Shown: positions 1 through 8,749 of the stretch, in pieces
Layout: each line of letters begins with the position of its first letter
How positions within the stretch are numbered: the stretch's first letter is position 1
Translations under genes and position numbers: made by a program
NCBI RefSeq assembly: GCF_026151345.1
Contig: NZ_JAMQPR010000001.1
Location: 2,090,676 to 2,154,675, forward strand
DNA: 64,000 nucleotides
Direction: 5' to 3'
Source: Leptospira paudalimensis
Lineage (GTDB): Bacteria; Spirochaetota; Leptospiria; Leptospirales; Leptospiraceae
The notes under the pieces: generated by a model
Told to the model about the DNA's origin: nothing
What the model saw: the letters and a program-made list of their open reading frames with translations, nothing else
Database searches by the model: none

Positions 1-199
1 CTCTGACTCCTCCACCGACTAAGTAGGCCTTGTAACGAAACTTGTTCAATCGATTGATGATTTTGATGGCATCTTCATCGATATTGGCCCTGCGTATGGA
101 GTGAGTTTCTCGATAGTATCTCTTTCCCTCGGGGTACATCAAAAAGGAATCGACAGAGTCGGCTTTCTTTCTGAAAAGAGAAGTGAGAAATTTAAACAT
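1..199 (-). CDS. pcnB: Poly(A) polymerase / tRNA nucleotidyltransferase family protein (5' part only)
   Basis: The gene runs off the left edge; only its first 66 codons are present. The translation starts [12 protein letters not shown] and reaches a segment rich in Arg followed by YLVGGGVR, the glycine loop that opens the nucleotidyltransferase (Pol beta-like) domain of PcnB and CCA-adding enzymes. The run HSIRRANID before it is typical of PcnB-type proteins. The family adds poly(A) tails or CCA ends to RNA in the cytoplasm. The ATG at 199 is preceded by a purine-rich GGGGAAAG; an in-frame GTG lies five codons upstream. It is transcribed away from the M23 peptidase gene. PcnB rather than a CCA enzyme is an inference from the N-terminal extension. 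Confidence 0.72.
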   Translation of the reverse strand, partial: MFKFLTSLFRKKADSVDSFLMYPEGKRYYRETHSIRRANIDEDAIKIINRLNKFRYKAYLVGGGVR

Positions 200-266
200 A
201 TTGGATTCATCCACTTTCCCCTGAAAAATGGCATGGGCAAGGAAAAAATTGGCTGGATAACGAACA

Positions 267-1268
267 TTGGCAGAAACTTACGTCACAACCGCCTACGAAA
301 GGCTCCAAATTGCACATTTACGGTGGCGAAAACGCTTACAAAAGTGGATTTCCCGCAGCCGAGAGAAGGTGAGTTTTGTCCTCATCCCCAATGATGAAAA
401 ACCCCTCGCCCAGATTGAAATATCAGTCGGAATGCTTGGGTTCCTTTTTGGACTTTCTGTTTCCCTTGTCCTTTTATCCTTTGGTCTCCTCGTTTATTTT
501 TCCTTTTTCTTTGAAAGAAACCTTTCTCTCGAAAAAAAAACAGAAACCCAACTGGTATCCTTCTTATTTTACGACCTTCTCTCGAAAGACCTCCGCGAAT
601 CTGTAGAAGAATTGGAATCCATGACGGAATCTCTCAATTTACTTGCCTGGGAAGAAATCCCAGAAAAAGAAATGATCACCCAAGATTATCTCTTAAAAGA
701 AGAGTTTCGGAAAGATGCAAGTGAACTCGATTCGAATTTATTACTCTTCCAACAAGTTGTTACCACCTACACTCAGTTTGGTGTAAGACTAGGAAACCTT
801 GTCCCCAATTTTCAAAATGCCATCGATTACCTATCCATGCGAGAGAGTATCTTTTATTCCATGCCAAGAGGGCGGCCTCTGAAACCTGGTGTTGGTGTGG
901 TGACATCCACCTTTGGGTATCGCAGTGATCCATTCGGAATTTTACCCGTGGGGGAATACCATTCCGGTATTGACTTTGCAGCTGGTGAAGGAACTCCCAT
1001 TTATGCAACGGGGCCTGGGATCATTGCTGTGGATACAGCGGTTGGTGGTCTTGGAAAATCAGTACGGATCAACCATGAAAATGGATTTTTTACTTTGTAT
1101 GGCCACTGCTCTCTCATTCTCGTGAATCCAGGGGATCGTGTGAAACGTGGTGATAAAATTGCCCTAGTCGGACAAACAGGAAAAGCAACAGGAGCCCACG
1201 TCCATTATGAAGTGCGAATTGGCCTTGATGCTCCTCTCGACCCAGAAGAATACATCAACCTAGACTGA
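267..1268 (+). CDS. M23 family metallopeptidase (LytM-like), membrane-anchored
   Basis: Predicted 333-aa cell-envelope peptidase. A basic N-terminal part (residues 1-50) is followed by a hydrophobic segment at about 53-78, then a Glu-rich, probably coiled stretch, and a C-terminal LytM/M23 domain at about 210-325. Zinc-site motifs are visible: YHSGIDF (HxxxD) near residue 232 and HVHYEV near residue 312, with YGHC between. Family members cleave peptidoglycan cross-bridges or, when inactive, regulate amidases; the intact ligands suggest an active enzyme. The start is a TTG with a weak ribosome site, chosen because the basic N-terminus resembles other spirochaete M23 proteins; a GTG at 369 is possible. 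Confidence 0.82.
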   Translation: MAETYVTTAYERLQIAHLRWRKRLQKWISRSREKVSFVLIPNDEKPLAQIEISVGMLGFLFGLSVSLVLLSFGLLVYFSFFFERNLSLEKKTETQLVSFLFYDLLSKDLRESVEELESMTESLNLLAWEEIPEKEMITQDYLLKEEFRKDASELDSNLLLFQQVVTTYTQFGVRLGNLVPNFQNAIDYLSMRESIFYSMPRGRPLKPGVGVVTSTFGYRSDPFGILPVGEYHSGIDFAAGEGTPIYATGPGIIAVDTAVGGLGKSVRINHENGFFTLYGHCSLILVNPGDRVKRGDKIALVGQTGKATGAHVHYEVRIGLDAPLDPEEYINLD

Positions 1269-1407
1269 TTCCCTCAAAAAAAATCCCAGAGAAACGTTTG
1301 GATCATTCAATCTATTTGGGTATTTGAATTTTAAAAAGGAATGGGAAATAGAACCACGAACATTTTTGAAAGCCCAGATTAGGACTTTTGTGATGAGAAC
1401 CCACTAA

Positions 1408-1437
1408 CCTTGTTTAGAATTAATTTTCCAAACAAGG
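1408..1437. terminator. Hairpin downstream of doxX (possible terminator)
   Basis: An 8-bp perfect inverted repeat (CCTTGTTT / AAACAAGG) with a 14-nt AT-rich loop lies between the convergent M23 and DoxX genes. There is no clear T tract on either side, so termination is only suggested. The rest of the 204-bp gap shows nothing else I can support. Confidence 0.35.
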
Positions 1438-1472
1438 ATTCGTTGAGAGTTTTCTCTTTAGGCAATTTGGTC

Positions 1473-1919
1473 TTAGAACTTACCGATTAAGTTAAAATCA
1501 ACTGAATACACTCCAGCTCCACCAACAACTAAAGCAATGAGAAGTCCCGCAGCTAAGATATGGAATTCATACCCTTCTCCTTTTTGGTTTCCATTCCAAT
1601 TGATGAAAAAACCGTTATGTCTGTGAGCGATGAATGCAGCACCGATCATGATGATGGTAATGGACAACGCTGCAAATTTTGTTAAAAATCCCACAAGTAG
1701 AAGTACAGATCCAACAGACTCACCAAGAATAATGAGAACAGCAAGGATCCCTGGGAATTTCATGGTTCCTGTAAAAAATCCGTAAGTTCCTTTGAAACCG
1801 TAACCACCAAACCAACCTAGAAGTTTTTGGGCACCGTGTGGGAAAATCACAACAAAAGCTGTGATGCGTAGGATAAGAGGGATGATGTCCCCAGATGTAG
1901 AAAATAATAAATCGAACAT
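1473..1919 (-). CDS. DoxX family membrane protein (1)
   Basis: A 148-aa protein with four likely membrane segments. The N-terminal part (LRITAFVVIFPHGAQKLLGW) and the glycine-rich GGYGFKGTYGFF after it match the DoxX/SURF4-like family, as does ILGESVGSVLLLVGF in the middle. DoxX proteins are small inner-membrane proteins tied in some bacteria to thiol or oxidative stress and to quinone or catechol resistance; the substrate is unknown here. A strong ribosome site (AAGGAG) precedes the ATG. It is a single gene with its own promoter and a striking palindrome upstream, so it is probably controlled by a dimeric repressor. Confidence 0.85.
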   Translation of the reverse strand: MFDLLFSTSGDIIPLILRITAFVVIFPHGAQKLLGWFGGYGFKGTYGFFTGTMKFPGILAVLIILGESVGSVLLLVGFLTKFAALSITIIMIGAAFIAHRHNGFFINWNGNQKGEGYEFHILAAGLLIALVVGGAGVYSVDFNLIGKF

Positions 1920-1944
1920 AGTGAATTCTCCTTAAATCAATATC

Positions 1945-1976
1945 AGATAGTTTAATATTGAACTATCTAGAGTCAA
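1945..1976 (-). promoter_or_regulatory. Promoter and palindromic operator of the first doxX gene
   Basis: Positions 1945-1968 form a 24-bp palindrome with one mismatched pair (outer arms AGATAGTT and AACTATCT). On the minus strand a TTGACT box at 1976-1971 and TAAACT at 1954-1949 are 16 bp apart, so the palindrome covers the spacer and the -10. This layout is typical of steric repression by a MarR, TetR or similar dimer. The promoter assignment is by eye. Confidence 0.55.
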
Positions 1977-2031
1977 GCTATTTTTCCTTCCTATTTTCTC
2001 CTTTATCCCGATTTAAATTCTCCTTTCCCCC

Positions 2032-2985
2032 GTGGGCATAGAATTTACCCTTTCCTCTATGTTAGATCGAATTCCGATTCCCAATCCCTTTGGCTGGGAG
2101 GGTCTGTCCACTTTCAGCCTTCTTATGATGTTAGCCTTTCTTGTTGGTTCCTATCTTCTCCCAAAGGAACTGGAACGAAAAAAATTAGATCCAAACCACT
2201 CCGATTGGTTGATCTTTCTTGGGATTTTAGGCACCCTCATCGGTGCAAAAATTTTCTTTATCTTTGAAATCTGGGACCAAGTGTTCATCGATGTTCCTGG
2301 TTATGATGGCAAGTATTCTTATCCTCTCACCCACTGGAACGGATTCCCTGGTCACCCGGGATTATGGTCTTCTCTTTTTAGTGGTGGTGGTCTTGTCTTT
2401 TTTGGTGGTCTTCTTTTTGGCTGGCTCTTCATCACCTTATACTTCCGTTATTATAAACTGGATATCGGTGCTTATTATGATGCAGTGATTCCTGCGATTA
2501 GCATGGGTTATGCGATTGGTAGGCTCGGTTGTTTTGTAAGTGGAGATGGTTGTTACGGATTTGCCACTGATGAAAGGATTCCATTTTTTGTATTTGAATT
2601 CCATGGAGCTCATCCGTCAGGAGTTCCCGTTTGGAATACACCTGTGATGGAATCCATAATGGCCTTTGGTTACTTTTCCTATTTTCAATTTTGGGCACGT
2701 TACCAAAACTTTCGCAAATGGAGCATTGGTGCACAGTTTCTCATCATCCATGGGTTTGCAAGACTCATCATTGAATTTTTGCGAGTGAATAAAGCGGTGA
2801 TTCCATTTTTTGACCCACCAACTCTTGTCAACATTCCTGATGCCAATGGAAACCCTACTTTTCTTTCTGGTTATTACTGGCATGGATTTTCCCAGTCACA
2901 ATACATTGCGATTGGTCTTATCCTCTTTGGAGTGTATCTGATGGTTTCCAAAAAACTTTGGTTAAAGGAAGAAACAAACGTATGA
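2032..2985 (+). CDS. lgt: Prolipoprotein diacylglyceryl transferase family protein
   Basis: A 317-aa polytopic membrane protein of the Lgt family, which transfers diacylglycerol from phosphatidylglycerol to the lipobox cysteine of prolipoproteins at the inner membrane. The family signature is seen as [16 protein letters not shown] near residue 165 (usual form GRxGNFxNxE, so Asn and Glu positions differ), and seven or so hydrophobic segments fit. Leptospira genomes carry more than one Lgt-like gene, so this may be a divergent paralogue. Start: GTG at 2032; an ATG at 2059 ([12 protein letters not shown]) is equally plausible. The stop overlaps the next gene by ATGA, implying translational coupling. 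Confidence 0.75.
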   Translation: MGIEFTLSSMLDRIPIPNPFGWEGLSTFSLLMMLAFLVGSYLLPKELERKKLDPNHSDWLIFLGILGTLIGAKIFFIFEIWDQVFIDVPGYDGKYSYPLTHWNGFPGHPGLWSSLFSGGGLVFFGGLLFGWLFITLYFRYYKLDIGAYYDAVIPAISMGYAIGRLGCFVSGDGCYGFATDERIPFFVFEFHGAHPSGVPVWNTPVMESIMAFGYFSYFQFWARYQNFRKWSIGAQFLIIHGFARLIIEFLRVNKAVIPFFDPPTLVNIPDANGNPTFLSGYYWHGFSQSQYIAIGLILFGVYLMVSKKLWLKEETNV

Positions 2986-3812
2986 ACCCATCTCCCTTTT
3001 TTACAATCGAAAGAAGAAAAAATATTGCGATTCTTTGGCTGAACCGTCCTGAAAAAAGAAATGCGATGAATTGGCCTTTCTGGCGTGACCTTCCAGATAT
3101 GGTAGCAGAGATTGATGCAGATCCGAAAATTCACTGTTTTGTGATCGCAGGGAAAGGAAAATCCTTTTCAACAGGCCTTGACTTGGAAGAATTTTTCCAA
3201 GATTTCAAACCGGTTGTACAAGGTGAACTTGCAGATGGTAGGGAAAAACTTTACCAGCTCATCCTTACCATGCAAAAAGGAATCAATGCAGTTTATAATT
3301 CTAAAAAACCTTCCATTGCACTTGTACAAAAACATTGTATCGGTGGTGGACTGGATTTAGTTTCTGCATGTGACATTCGTTATGCGTCTGAAGATGCCTT
3401 ATTTTCCTTACGGGAATCGAAAGTCGCTATCGTTGCGGATATGGGTTCCTTACAAAGGCTTCCCCACCTGATTGGCAATGCCCACACAAGAGAACTTGCC
3501 CTGACGGGAAAAGACATCACAGCGACAGAAGCTTTTCAAATGGGGCTTGTGACTAAGGTCACTAAAGATTTTGACAGTTTGCTCATAGAAGGATTAAAAA
3601 CTGCCGAAGAAATTTCTGAAAACCCTACGATTGTGATTCGTGGTGTCAAACAAGTGCTAAACCATGGAATTGGCAAAACAATCGAAGAAGGTTTGGATTA
3701 CGTGGCAGTTTGGAATGCCAGTATGCTCGATTCCAAAGATTTCAGAAGTGCCATTAGTGGGTTTATGGAACGAAAACGCCCATTATTCAATCCAGAAACC
3801 CGGATCGACTAA
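2982..3812 (+). CDS. Enoyl-CoA hydratase/isomerase family protein (crotonase fold)
   Basis: A 276-aa crotonase-fold protein. Typical features in order: [11 protein letters not shown] near residue 20, the oxyanion-hole strand [15 protein letters not shown] near 65, [19 protein letters not shown] near 115-135, and the acidic [20 protein letters not shown] region near 140, where many delta(3,5)-delta(2,4)-dienoyl-CoA isomerases keep an Asp. The VADMG segment with Asp makes dienoyl-CoA isomerase activity a good guess, but substrate cannot be read from sequence. It would act in fatty-acid beta-oxidation, the main energy route of leptospires. The ATG at 2982 overlaps the lgt stop. Confidence 0.85.
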   Translation: MNPSPFFTIERRKNIAILWLNRPEKRNAMNWPFWRDLPDMVAEIDADPKIHCFVIAGKGKSFSTGLDLEEFFQDFKPVVQGELADGREKLYQLILTMQKGINAVYNSKKPSIALVQKHCIGGGLDLVSACDIRYASEDALFSLRESKVAIVADMGSLQRLPHLIGNAHTRELALTGKDITATEAFQMGLVTKVTKDFDSLLIEGLKTAEEISENPTIVIRGVKQVLNHGIGKTIEEGLDYVAVWNASMLDSKDFRSAISGFMERKRPLFNPETRID

Positions 3813-3828
3813 TGTTTCTGAAAATCAC

Positions 3829-3984
3829 TTAACAATAGATGTCGAGTAACCTTTCACTATTTGTCACAGGACCCAGTTTTTCTTCCACAGCCAACTTCAT
3901 GAGTTTCTCAGTCAGTTGGTTTTGTGCCTGGAAAATTTCCTTTGGCAAATTGAAAATTGGATTGATAGGTGTAGATGGAACCAT
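3829..3984 (-). CDS. Small protein of 51 aa, unknown
   Basis: A short minus-strand frame begins with ATG at 3984 preceded by a near-perfect ribosome site (AAGGAGGT, about seven bases upstream) and ends with TAA at 3829. The product begins MVPSTPINPIFNLPKEIF, followed by an amphipathic helix-like stretch (QLTEKLMKLAVEEKLG). It fills the space between the crotonase and TPR genes with opposite direction. The strong ribosome site is the main evidence; I do not recognise the protein. No signal peptide or membrane segment is seen, so it is probably cytoplasmic. Confidence 0.6.
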   Translation of the reverse strand: MVPSTPINPIFNLPKEIFQAQNQLTEKLMKLAVEEKLGPVTNSERLLDIYC

Positions 3985-4063
3985 GAGTGGACCTCCTTTT
4001 ACAATCTTTACTCCCTATTCTACCCATCGACGAATCCGTGATTTCCTGAAGTAAAAAATTTTG

Positions 4064-4915
4064 ATGAATCCTTTTTTTTCTCTGATCCGTGAAGCAAAAC
4101 AATTGGAAGAGGAAAAGGATTTTACCCGGGCTTTCAATTTGTATGCACAGAGTGAAGCCTATACAAAAGACGAATCTGCACTCATTAAAATCAAAGCGAA
4201 AAAAGCTTGGTGTTTGTATTCGGTTGGTAATCCTAAAGAAACTGAAACTGTATTCCAAGACATCATCCAAAACTATCCATCACACCCCTTAAGTATTACC
4301 GTTTACTCTCGTTATCTCATTAAATTAAAAAAATTTAAATCTGCAAAGGTATTACTCCAAAAAAGTATCCTTCAATTCCCTTCTTACCTGGAAAACTATC
4401 TTCTACTTGCTTCCTTGTTAAAAGATATGGAACGTTCCGAAGAAGCGATCGAAGTTTTAAAACAAGCTTTGTCCCAAGAACATCTGAGTAATGGCCGTGG
4501 GATTGATCGAAAAGACATCTGGGCAGAACTTGGCTCTTTGTATTTTTCAAGAGGAGACTTCAACTCTGCCCTTGCCTCTTTAAAAAAATCCCTAAAAATG
4601 GTGGAACCAGAAGAATTCCTTCATTACGACTTACTCGCGTTATGTTACTTGGATGCAGAAGATCCAGAAAATGCTCTCTCATCCATACGCACCCATATCG
4701 AATATTGTAAGGAAATTGATCCTGAAACACTCATCATTTTAGCAAGAGCCCATTGCCGATTGGGAAAATTGGAGGAAGCTGCCAATAATCTCATCCAGGC
4801 GTATTCCATTGAAGATTCTTTATACCTAAAAGCAGCTGACTTTATCGATTTTGCACCACTCCTTCGGAATGGTTTTTTTACTACCTTGGAGAACATTGAA
4901 TGGGAAGAGCCATAA
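4064..4915 (+). CDS. Tetratricopeptide repeat protein
   Basis: A 283-aa all-helical protein with several TPR units: AFNLYAQSEAYTKD, NPKETETVFQDIIQNYPSHP, EEAIEVLKQAL, ELGSLYFSRGDFNSALASLKKSL and LARAHCRLGKLEEAANNLIQAY. TPRs mediate protein contacts; no enzymatic domain or signal peptide is visible. The ATG at 4064 is preferred to the adjacent TTG at 4061. Its 3' end overlaps the helicase start by 16 bp, so the two are probably translated from one message and the TPR protein may act with the helicase, though that is an inference from position only. Confidence 0.8.
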   Translation: MNPFFSLIREAKQLEEEKDFTRAFNLYAQSEAYTKDESALIKIKAKKAWCLYSVGNPKETETVFQDIIQNYPSHPLSITVYSRYLIKLKKFKSAKVLLQKSILQFPSYLENYLLLASLLKDMERSEEAIEVLKQALSQEHLSNGRGIDRKDIWAELGSLYFSRGDFNSALASLKKSLKMVEPEEFLHYDLLALCYLDAEDPENALSSIRTHIEYCKEIDPETLIILARAHCRLGKLEEAANNLIQAYSIEDSLYLKAADFIDFAPLLRNGFFTTLENIEWEEP

Positions 4916-6726
4916 AACAAACGTTTGGTTCATTAGAAGAAGAATTAAATTTCGTAGAACAAATTTTAACGAAGGAACGTGAGGAAGAACGTAATCTTTT
5001 TTTAGAAAAGGATTCGGAATCCCAAACAATTAAAGTCGCAACATTTGTTGATATTCGCTTTGTTGTTGGAAATACTTGGAGAGCAGAATTCCAAGTGAAT
5101 CTATCTAACAAATCGAAACTTTGGATCAAACCTGGTGTTCCTGTCCTCTTACAAAACCAAACAGAATCCATTTATGGAAATATCTACCAATGGAATGAAA
5201 CAAAACTCATCATCCAAGTCCGTGGTGATTATGAATGGGAAGGAGAAGAGTATCAAATTCGCAAATGGTTTCCAGAATCCACCTATGATTTATATAACGA
5301 AATCATACAAAAAGTAAAACTGACAAAAGAATCGGAATCGTACCAAAAACTCAAATGGATTTTAGGTTATAGTTTGGGAGATAAACCGACTCCACCAAAA
5401 AAAACAATGGAACTTTCCCCGATCGAAAGAATTTTTTCTCTATTTGATTATGGAATGGTTTTTGGACCACCAGGTACGGGAAAAACCACCTTACTCATGC
5501 AAGCTGTTGTAGAGATCCAAAAGAGAAAGGAATCCGTTTTAACTCTTTGTCCAACGAATTTTGCTTGTGATTATATTGTTGAGCTTGCGATCCAAAAAGG
5601 CATTCGAGTGATTCGAATGGGGAATTCAACAAAAATCAAAGAGAATGTCCTTCCTTATCACCTGGACCATCTCATCCAGATCCATCCCGATCAAAAACAA
5701 ATCCAAAACTGGCAAACGGAACTACGAGTACTCCAAAAGAAAATCAACTCTTGGAAACGAAATTTTGGAAAGGAAGAAAGAGAAGAACGTTACCAACAGA
5801 AAAAAGAAGCGAAGTTCTTATTAAAAACTATCCGTGATGCGGAAACAAATATTCGAACCAGGTTACTGGATGCAAGTGAGCTCATCGTCTCTACCTTTGC
5901 TGGTTTTGGAAACGAATTCAAAAAAGGAAGAAACTTTGAATATGTGTTTGTGGATGAAGCCACACAAAGTGTAGATCCTGGTTGTTATATGGCACTTTTC
6001 TCCGGCAAAAAAACATTTTTCTTTGGAGATCCAAAACAACTAGGTGTCAACTATTCCTTACCAGAACATGAATCCATTCCTAGTTTTCTAGAAAAAGTAA
6101 TCGGTAACGATTCAGGAGAACGAACGATCTTTTTAGAAAAACAATTTCGTATGAAAAAAGAAATCCTTGGTTTCCCAAACCAGACCTATTATGGGAACCA
6201 AGTTTTCACACATCCAGACCTTCAGTTCCAAAACATAGAAGTGATGACTGAGATTTTTGGATCCGATTCTGCCATTCTATGGATTGATACCGCAGGAAGT
6301 GATACGATAGAAGAAACAGATGGTGAGGAACTCAGTTTCATCAATGAAACTGAAATCACACTGATTGAATCACTTATGGAAAAAGGTTTACCCAAAGATT
6401 TCACAACCATCATTTCACCTTACAGAGGACAGGTGGAAAGACTCATCCAAAGAGCAAATGGAAGGTGGTATACGCAAACCATTGATTCGTTCCAAGGAAG
6501 AGAGTCTGAGATAGTGATTCTTAGTTTGGTACGTTCTAACCCTGATGGTGAAATTGGTTTTTTAATGAACCCAAAACGATTGAATGTGGCACTCACTCGT
6601 GCCAAGTCCCATTTGATTCTCATAGGCGATTCGACAACTCTTTGTGGGCACAAGGAGTTCCAAGAATTATACAATTACATCGAAAACAATGGAGAAATTC
6701 GTTCCATTTATGAATTCATGGAATGA
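4900..6726 (+). CDS. Superfamily 1 (Upf1/DNA2-like) helicase
   Basis: A 608-aa protein with all core SF1B helicase motifs. An N-terminal beta-barrel-like region (about 40-130) precedes Walker A GPPGTGKTTLL near residue 189, a charged insert (about 265-320), VDEATQSVDP near 350 (motif II), FFGDPKQLG near 370 (motif III), EKQFRM near 410 (motif IV), TIDSFQGRESEIVILSLVRS near 530 (motif V) and NVALTRAKSHLILIGD near 565 (motif VI). The order and the DEAT box match IGHMBP2/Upf1/DNA2-type proteins, which unwind DNA or RNA 5' to 3'. The nucleic acid target is unknown. Translation is probably coupled to the TPR gene. Confidence 0.88.
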   Translation: MGRAIKQTFGSLEEELNFVEQILTKEREEERNLFLEKDSESQTIKVATFVDIRFVVGNTWRAEFQVNLSNKSKLWIKPGVPVLLQNQTESIYGNIYQWNETKLIIQVRGDYEWEGEEYQIRKWFPESTYDLYNEIIQKVKLTKESESYQKLKWILGYSLGDKPTPPKKTMELSPIERIFSLFDYGMVFGPPGTGKTTLLMQAVVEIQKRKESVLTLCPTNFACDYIVELAIQKGIRVIRMGNSTKIKENVLPYHLDHLIQIHPDQKQIQNWQTELRVLQKKINSWKRNFGKEEREERYQQKKEAKFLLKTIRDAETNIRTRLLDASELIVSTFAGFGNEFKKGRNFEYVFVDEATQSVDPGCYMALFSGKKTFFFGDPKQLGVNYSLPEHESIPSFLEKVIGNDSGERTIFLEKQFRMKKEILGFPNQTYYGNQVFTHPDLQFQNIEVMTEIFGSDSAILWIDTAGSDTIEETDGEELSFINETEITLIESLMEKGLPKDFTTIISPYRGQVERLIQRANGRWYTQTIDSFQGRESEIVILSLVRSNPDGEIGFLMNPKRLNVALTRAKSHLILIGDSTTLCGHKEFQELYNYIENNGEIRSIYEFME

Positions 6727-6741
6727 ACCTTTATTTTGATC

Positions 6742-7395
6742 TTACAAAACTACCCATTTAGGTTCATCCAGTGTATAAAGAAGTTTGAAGGCACCATCCG
6801 AACCAGGCGGAATTTCTTTGATCGGTTCAAAATCAAAATCTGTCGTTTCATCAGCATTTTCTTTGACAGCACTTGTCACAAGAATCTCCCAAGCTTTGGC
6901 AGTATCCTCCCCTAGTTTGGATGCAGCATTCACTTCAGCACCAAACACATCAGTATCCCCTATTTTTAAAATTTTTCCATAACCAAGACCCACACAGAGA
7001 AGGATCTGTTCTTCTGCAATTCTTCCTTCATTATATCGTTTGCATGCTTTTTGCATATGGATCGCACATTGGATCGCCTTGTTGGTATTACGAAAGAGCA
7101 CCATAAGGCTATCCCCTTCATCCTTCATCAGGATACCATCATACTCATCTAAGACTGGAATGAGAATTCGTTGTGATTCATAGATGGTTTGTAAAAAATG
7201 AATGATTCCAAATTTTGCTACTCCTCTAGAAAAACCAGATAGGTCAGTAAACATCACACACCAAGTTTCTCCAAATAAATCCCAAATTCGTTTATCAATG
7301 ATTTCATGATTGGAACCTTCCGTCAGGCGTTCTTCTAAAAGTTTTTCCAATCGTTCTTCTGAGGCGGAGGTAGCAATGGTGCGTTTTTGTCCCAT
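6742..7395 (-). CDS. Class III adenylate/guanylate cyclase domain protein
   Basis: A 217-aa cytoplasmic protein consisting almost wholly of a class III nucleotidyl cyclase domain. Metal-binding segments are visible: VMFTDLSGFSRGVAKFG near residue 50 and LMKDEGDSLMVLF near 95, each with the expected Asp. EVNAASKLGEDTAKAWEILV near 160 is the usual C-terminal part (NxAaRLxxxA). It would make cAMP or cGMP from ATP or GTP; the substrate-selecting residues cannot be assigned by eye. The start MGQKRTIATSASEE was chosen because longer forms would run into the upstream TetR gene, whose stop lies 31 bp before. Same strand as tetR, so probably one operon. Confidence 0.8.
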   Translation of the reverse strand: MGQKRTIATSASEERLEKLLEERLTEGSNHEIIDKRIWDLFGETWCVMFTDLSGFSRGVAKFGIIHFLQTIYESQRILIPVLDEYDGILMKDEGDSLMVLFRNTNKAIQCAIHMQKACKRYNEGRIAEEQILLCVGLGYGKILKIGDTDVFGAEVNAASKLGEDTAKAWEILVTSAVKENADETTDFDFEPIKEIPPGSDGAFKLLYTLDEPKWVVL

Positions 7396-7426
7396 GTGAT
7401 TGAGTATAACCCCATTTAATAGAATG

Positions 7427-8020
7427 TCAATGGCAATGCGATTGTAGATGGTCGCGAAACGAAAGATATAAAGAATCGTAGACTTTGCGATCATTCATTA
7501 CTTTACCCATTGCGAAGGTAGCTTCTTGGAAGGTTACAATAAATTCCGCGAGTTTAAGTGTATCTGTTTTTGGTTTTAGGATTTTTTTCTTTCGGGCAAT
7601 ATCCAAGTAAGTTTTGGTGTTCTGAATCCAATTGGACAAAAGTTCCTTTGCTTTTTTTTGGAACTCAGGATCAATCGAAGACATTTCTTGCCCTAAATTA
7701 TTCAGAGGACATCCCCTCGAAACAAATTCATCTGGCCATTCATCAAAAGTTTTTTTAAATGTATGAATGATTCCTTCGACTGGATTATCATATTGTTCCA
7801 AAGGCAATATCCAACGATCCAAAATTCCTTTGGATAAAAACTCATCAATGATGGCATAACCAACATGATTCTTTGTAGGAAAGTGGTAAAAAAAGGCACC
7901 GATGGTTAAATTTGCTGAAAGTGCAATTTCACGAACACCCACGCCTTGAAATCCGTTTTGGTAAATCAGTGCAAATGCAGACTCTATGATCAGTCTACGA
8001 GTTTCCTCTTGTTTCCCCAT
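7427..8020 (-). CDS. TetR/AcrR family transcriptional regulator
   Basis: A 197-aa regulator. The N-terminal 50 residues give the TetR helix-turn-helix: AFALIYQNGFQGVGVREIAL then SANLTIGAFFYHFPTKNHVG, with the hallmark FYHFxxK. The C-terminal part is the variable ligand-binding domain (contains LNNLGQEMSSIDPEF, common in TetR proteins of the YxaF/LmrA type). It is divergent from a doxX gene and a perfect 20-bp palindrome sits in the shared intergenic region, making that palindrome the likely operator. The cyclase gene follows on the same strand. Confidence 0.88.
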   Translation of the reverse strand: MGKQEETRRLIIESAFALIYQNGFQGVGVREIALSANLTIGAFFYHFPTKNHVGYAIIDEFLSKGILDRWILPLEQYDNPVEGIIHTFKKTFDEWPDEFVSRGCPLNNLGQEMSSIDPEFQKKAKELLSNWIQNTKTYLDIARKKKILKPKTDTLKLAEFIVTFQEATFAMGKVMNDRKVYDSLYLSFRDHLQSHCH

Positions 8021-8142
8021 CCTTCACTTGTTCCTTCATCTCCTATAAAACAAACACTTACACAAAAGAGAATACCATTTTGCCCCGAAATCGAGGCCAC
8101 TCCACGTTCAATCAATTCAGTTGGTTATCCATCTAAATTTTA

Positions 8143-8172
8143 TTGACAACATATCAATTGATATGTTTTTAT
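8143..8172 (+). promoter_or_regulatory. Promoter with perfect 20-bp palindrome upstream of second doxX
   Basis: AACATATCAATTGATATGTT at 8148-8167 is a perfect palindrome. Its first base is also the last base of a consensus -35 TTGACA (8143-8148). It lies 35 bp before the doxX ATG and 127 bp upstream of the divergent tetR gene. The -10 box is not clear (TTTATT at 8168-8173 is a weak candidate). A repressor bound here would block RNA polymerase. Confidence 0.65.
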
Positions 8173-8202
8173 TGCAAGAACGTTTTTCAAGCAGGTGATG
8201 TT

Positions 8203-8595
8203 ATGAACGAAATTAACCAATCCCCAACCTACCTTTGGGTGGGACGAATTCTAAGTGGCCTAGTAATCGCATTTTTACTCTTCGATGCAGGCGGAAAATT
8301 AGCTAAAATTGATCCAGTGTTAAAAAGTATGGAAGAACTGGGACTACCTGCCCAAAGTGCAATGACGATCGGAATCATTCTGTTGGTGATCACTGTTTTG
8401 TATGCCATACCGCAAACTGCCGCGCTCGGAGCTCTCTTACTCACTGGATATTTAGGTGGTGCTATTGCCATCCACGTTCGTGTGGAAAATCCACTTTTTA
8501 GCCACACCTTATTTCCCGTTTATATAGGAATTCTCCTTTGGGCAGGCCTTGCCTTACGTAACCCAAAAGTAAAAAACCTATTCTGGAATTTCTAG
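8203..8595 (+). CDS. DoxX-like family membrane protein (2)
   Basis: A 130-aa protein with four membrane segments. LWVGRILSGLVIAFLLFDAG at the N-terminus, a short polar MEELGLPAQSAMTIG loop, then three further helices with GALLLTGYLGGAIAIHVR match the DoxX-like (DUF4345-like) group. The ATG at 8203 has a ribosome site (CAGGTG) close by and lies after the palindromic operator; longer in-frame forms would start inside that operator. Function in the family is poorly known. The divergent TetR gene probably controls it. It is only distantly similar to the DoxX protein at 1473-1919. Confidence 0.82.
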   Translation: MNEINQSPTYLWVGRILSGLVIAFLLFDAGGKLAKIDPVLKSMEELGLPAQSAMTIGIILLVITVLYAIPQTAALGALLLTGYLGGAIAIHVRVENPLFSHTLFPVYIGILLWAGLALRNPKVKNLFWNF

Positions 8596-8686
8596 AACAA
8601 TCAATACAGAATTATAGGCAAACATATACTAATTATTAAAACAATTGTTTACCGATTCGATGTTTATGTTACCGAATTAACTTGGA

Positions 8687-8717
8687 TCAACTGTTATGAC
8701 CATCACATAACGGTTGA
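8687..8717. terminator. 12-bp stem hairpin between convergent genes
   Basis: TCAACTGTTATG and CATAACGGTTGA form a 12-bp stem (one G-T type mismatch) with a 7-nt loop, between the 3' ends of doxX and the minus-strand membrane protein gene. There is no T tract, so it may be a bidirectional terminator of weak form or an mRNA 3' stabiliser. Confidence 0.4.
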
Positions 8718-8749
8718 AGAAATCAAATCATTTCATTCATTTATATTCC

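Noticed and set aside
3839..4054. Plus-strand 71-codon frame between the crotonase and TPR genes
   Set aside because: The opposite strand here carries a shorter frame with a strong ribosome site; the plus frame has no ribosome site and a Ser/Phe-rich, non-protein-like composition.
8639..8652. AAACAATTGTTT palindrome downstream of the second doxX
   Set aside because: Short AT-rich palindrome in an AT-rich gap, with no promoter or regulator context.
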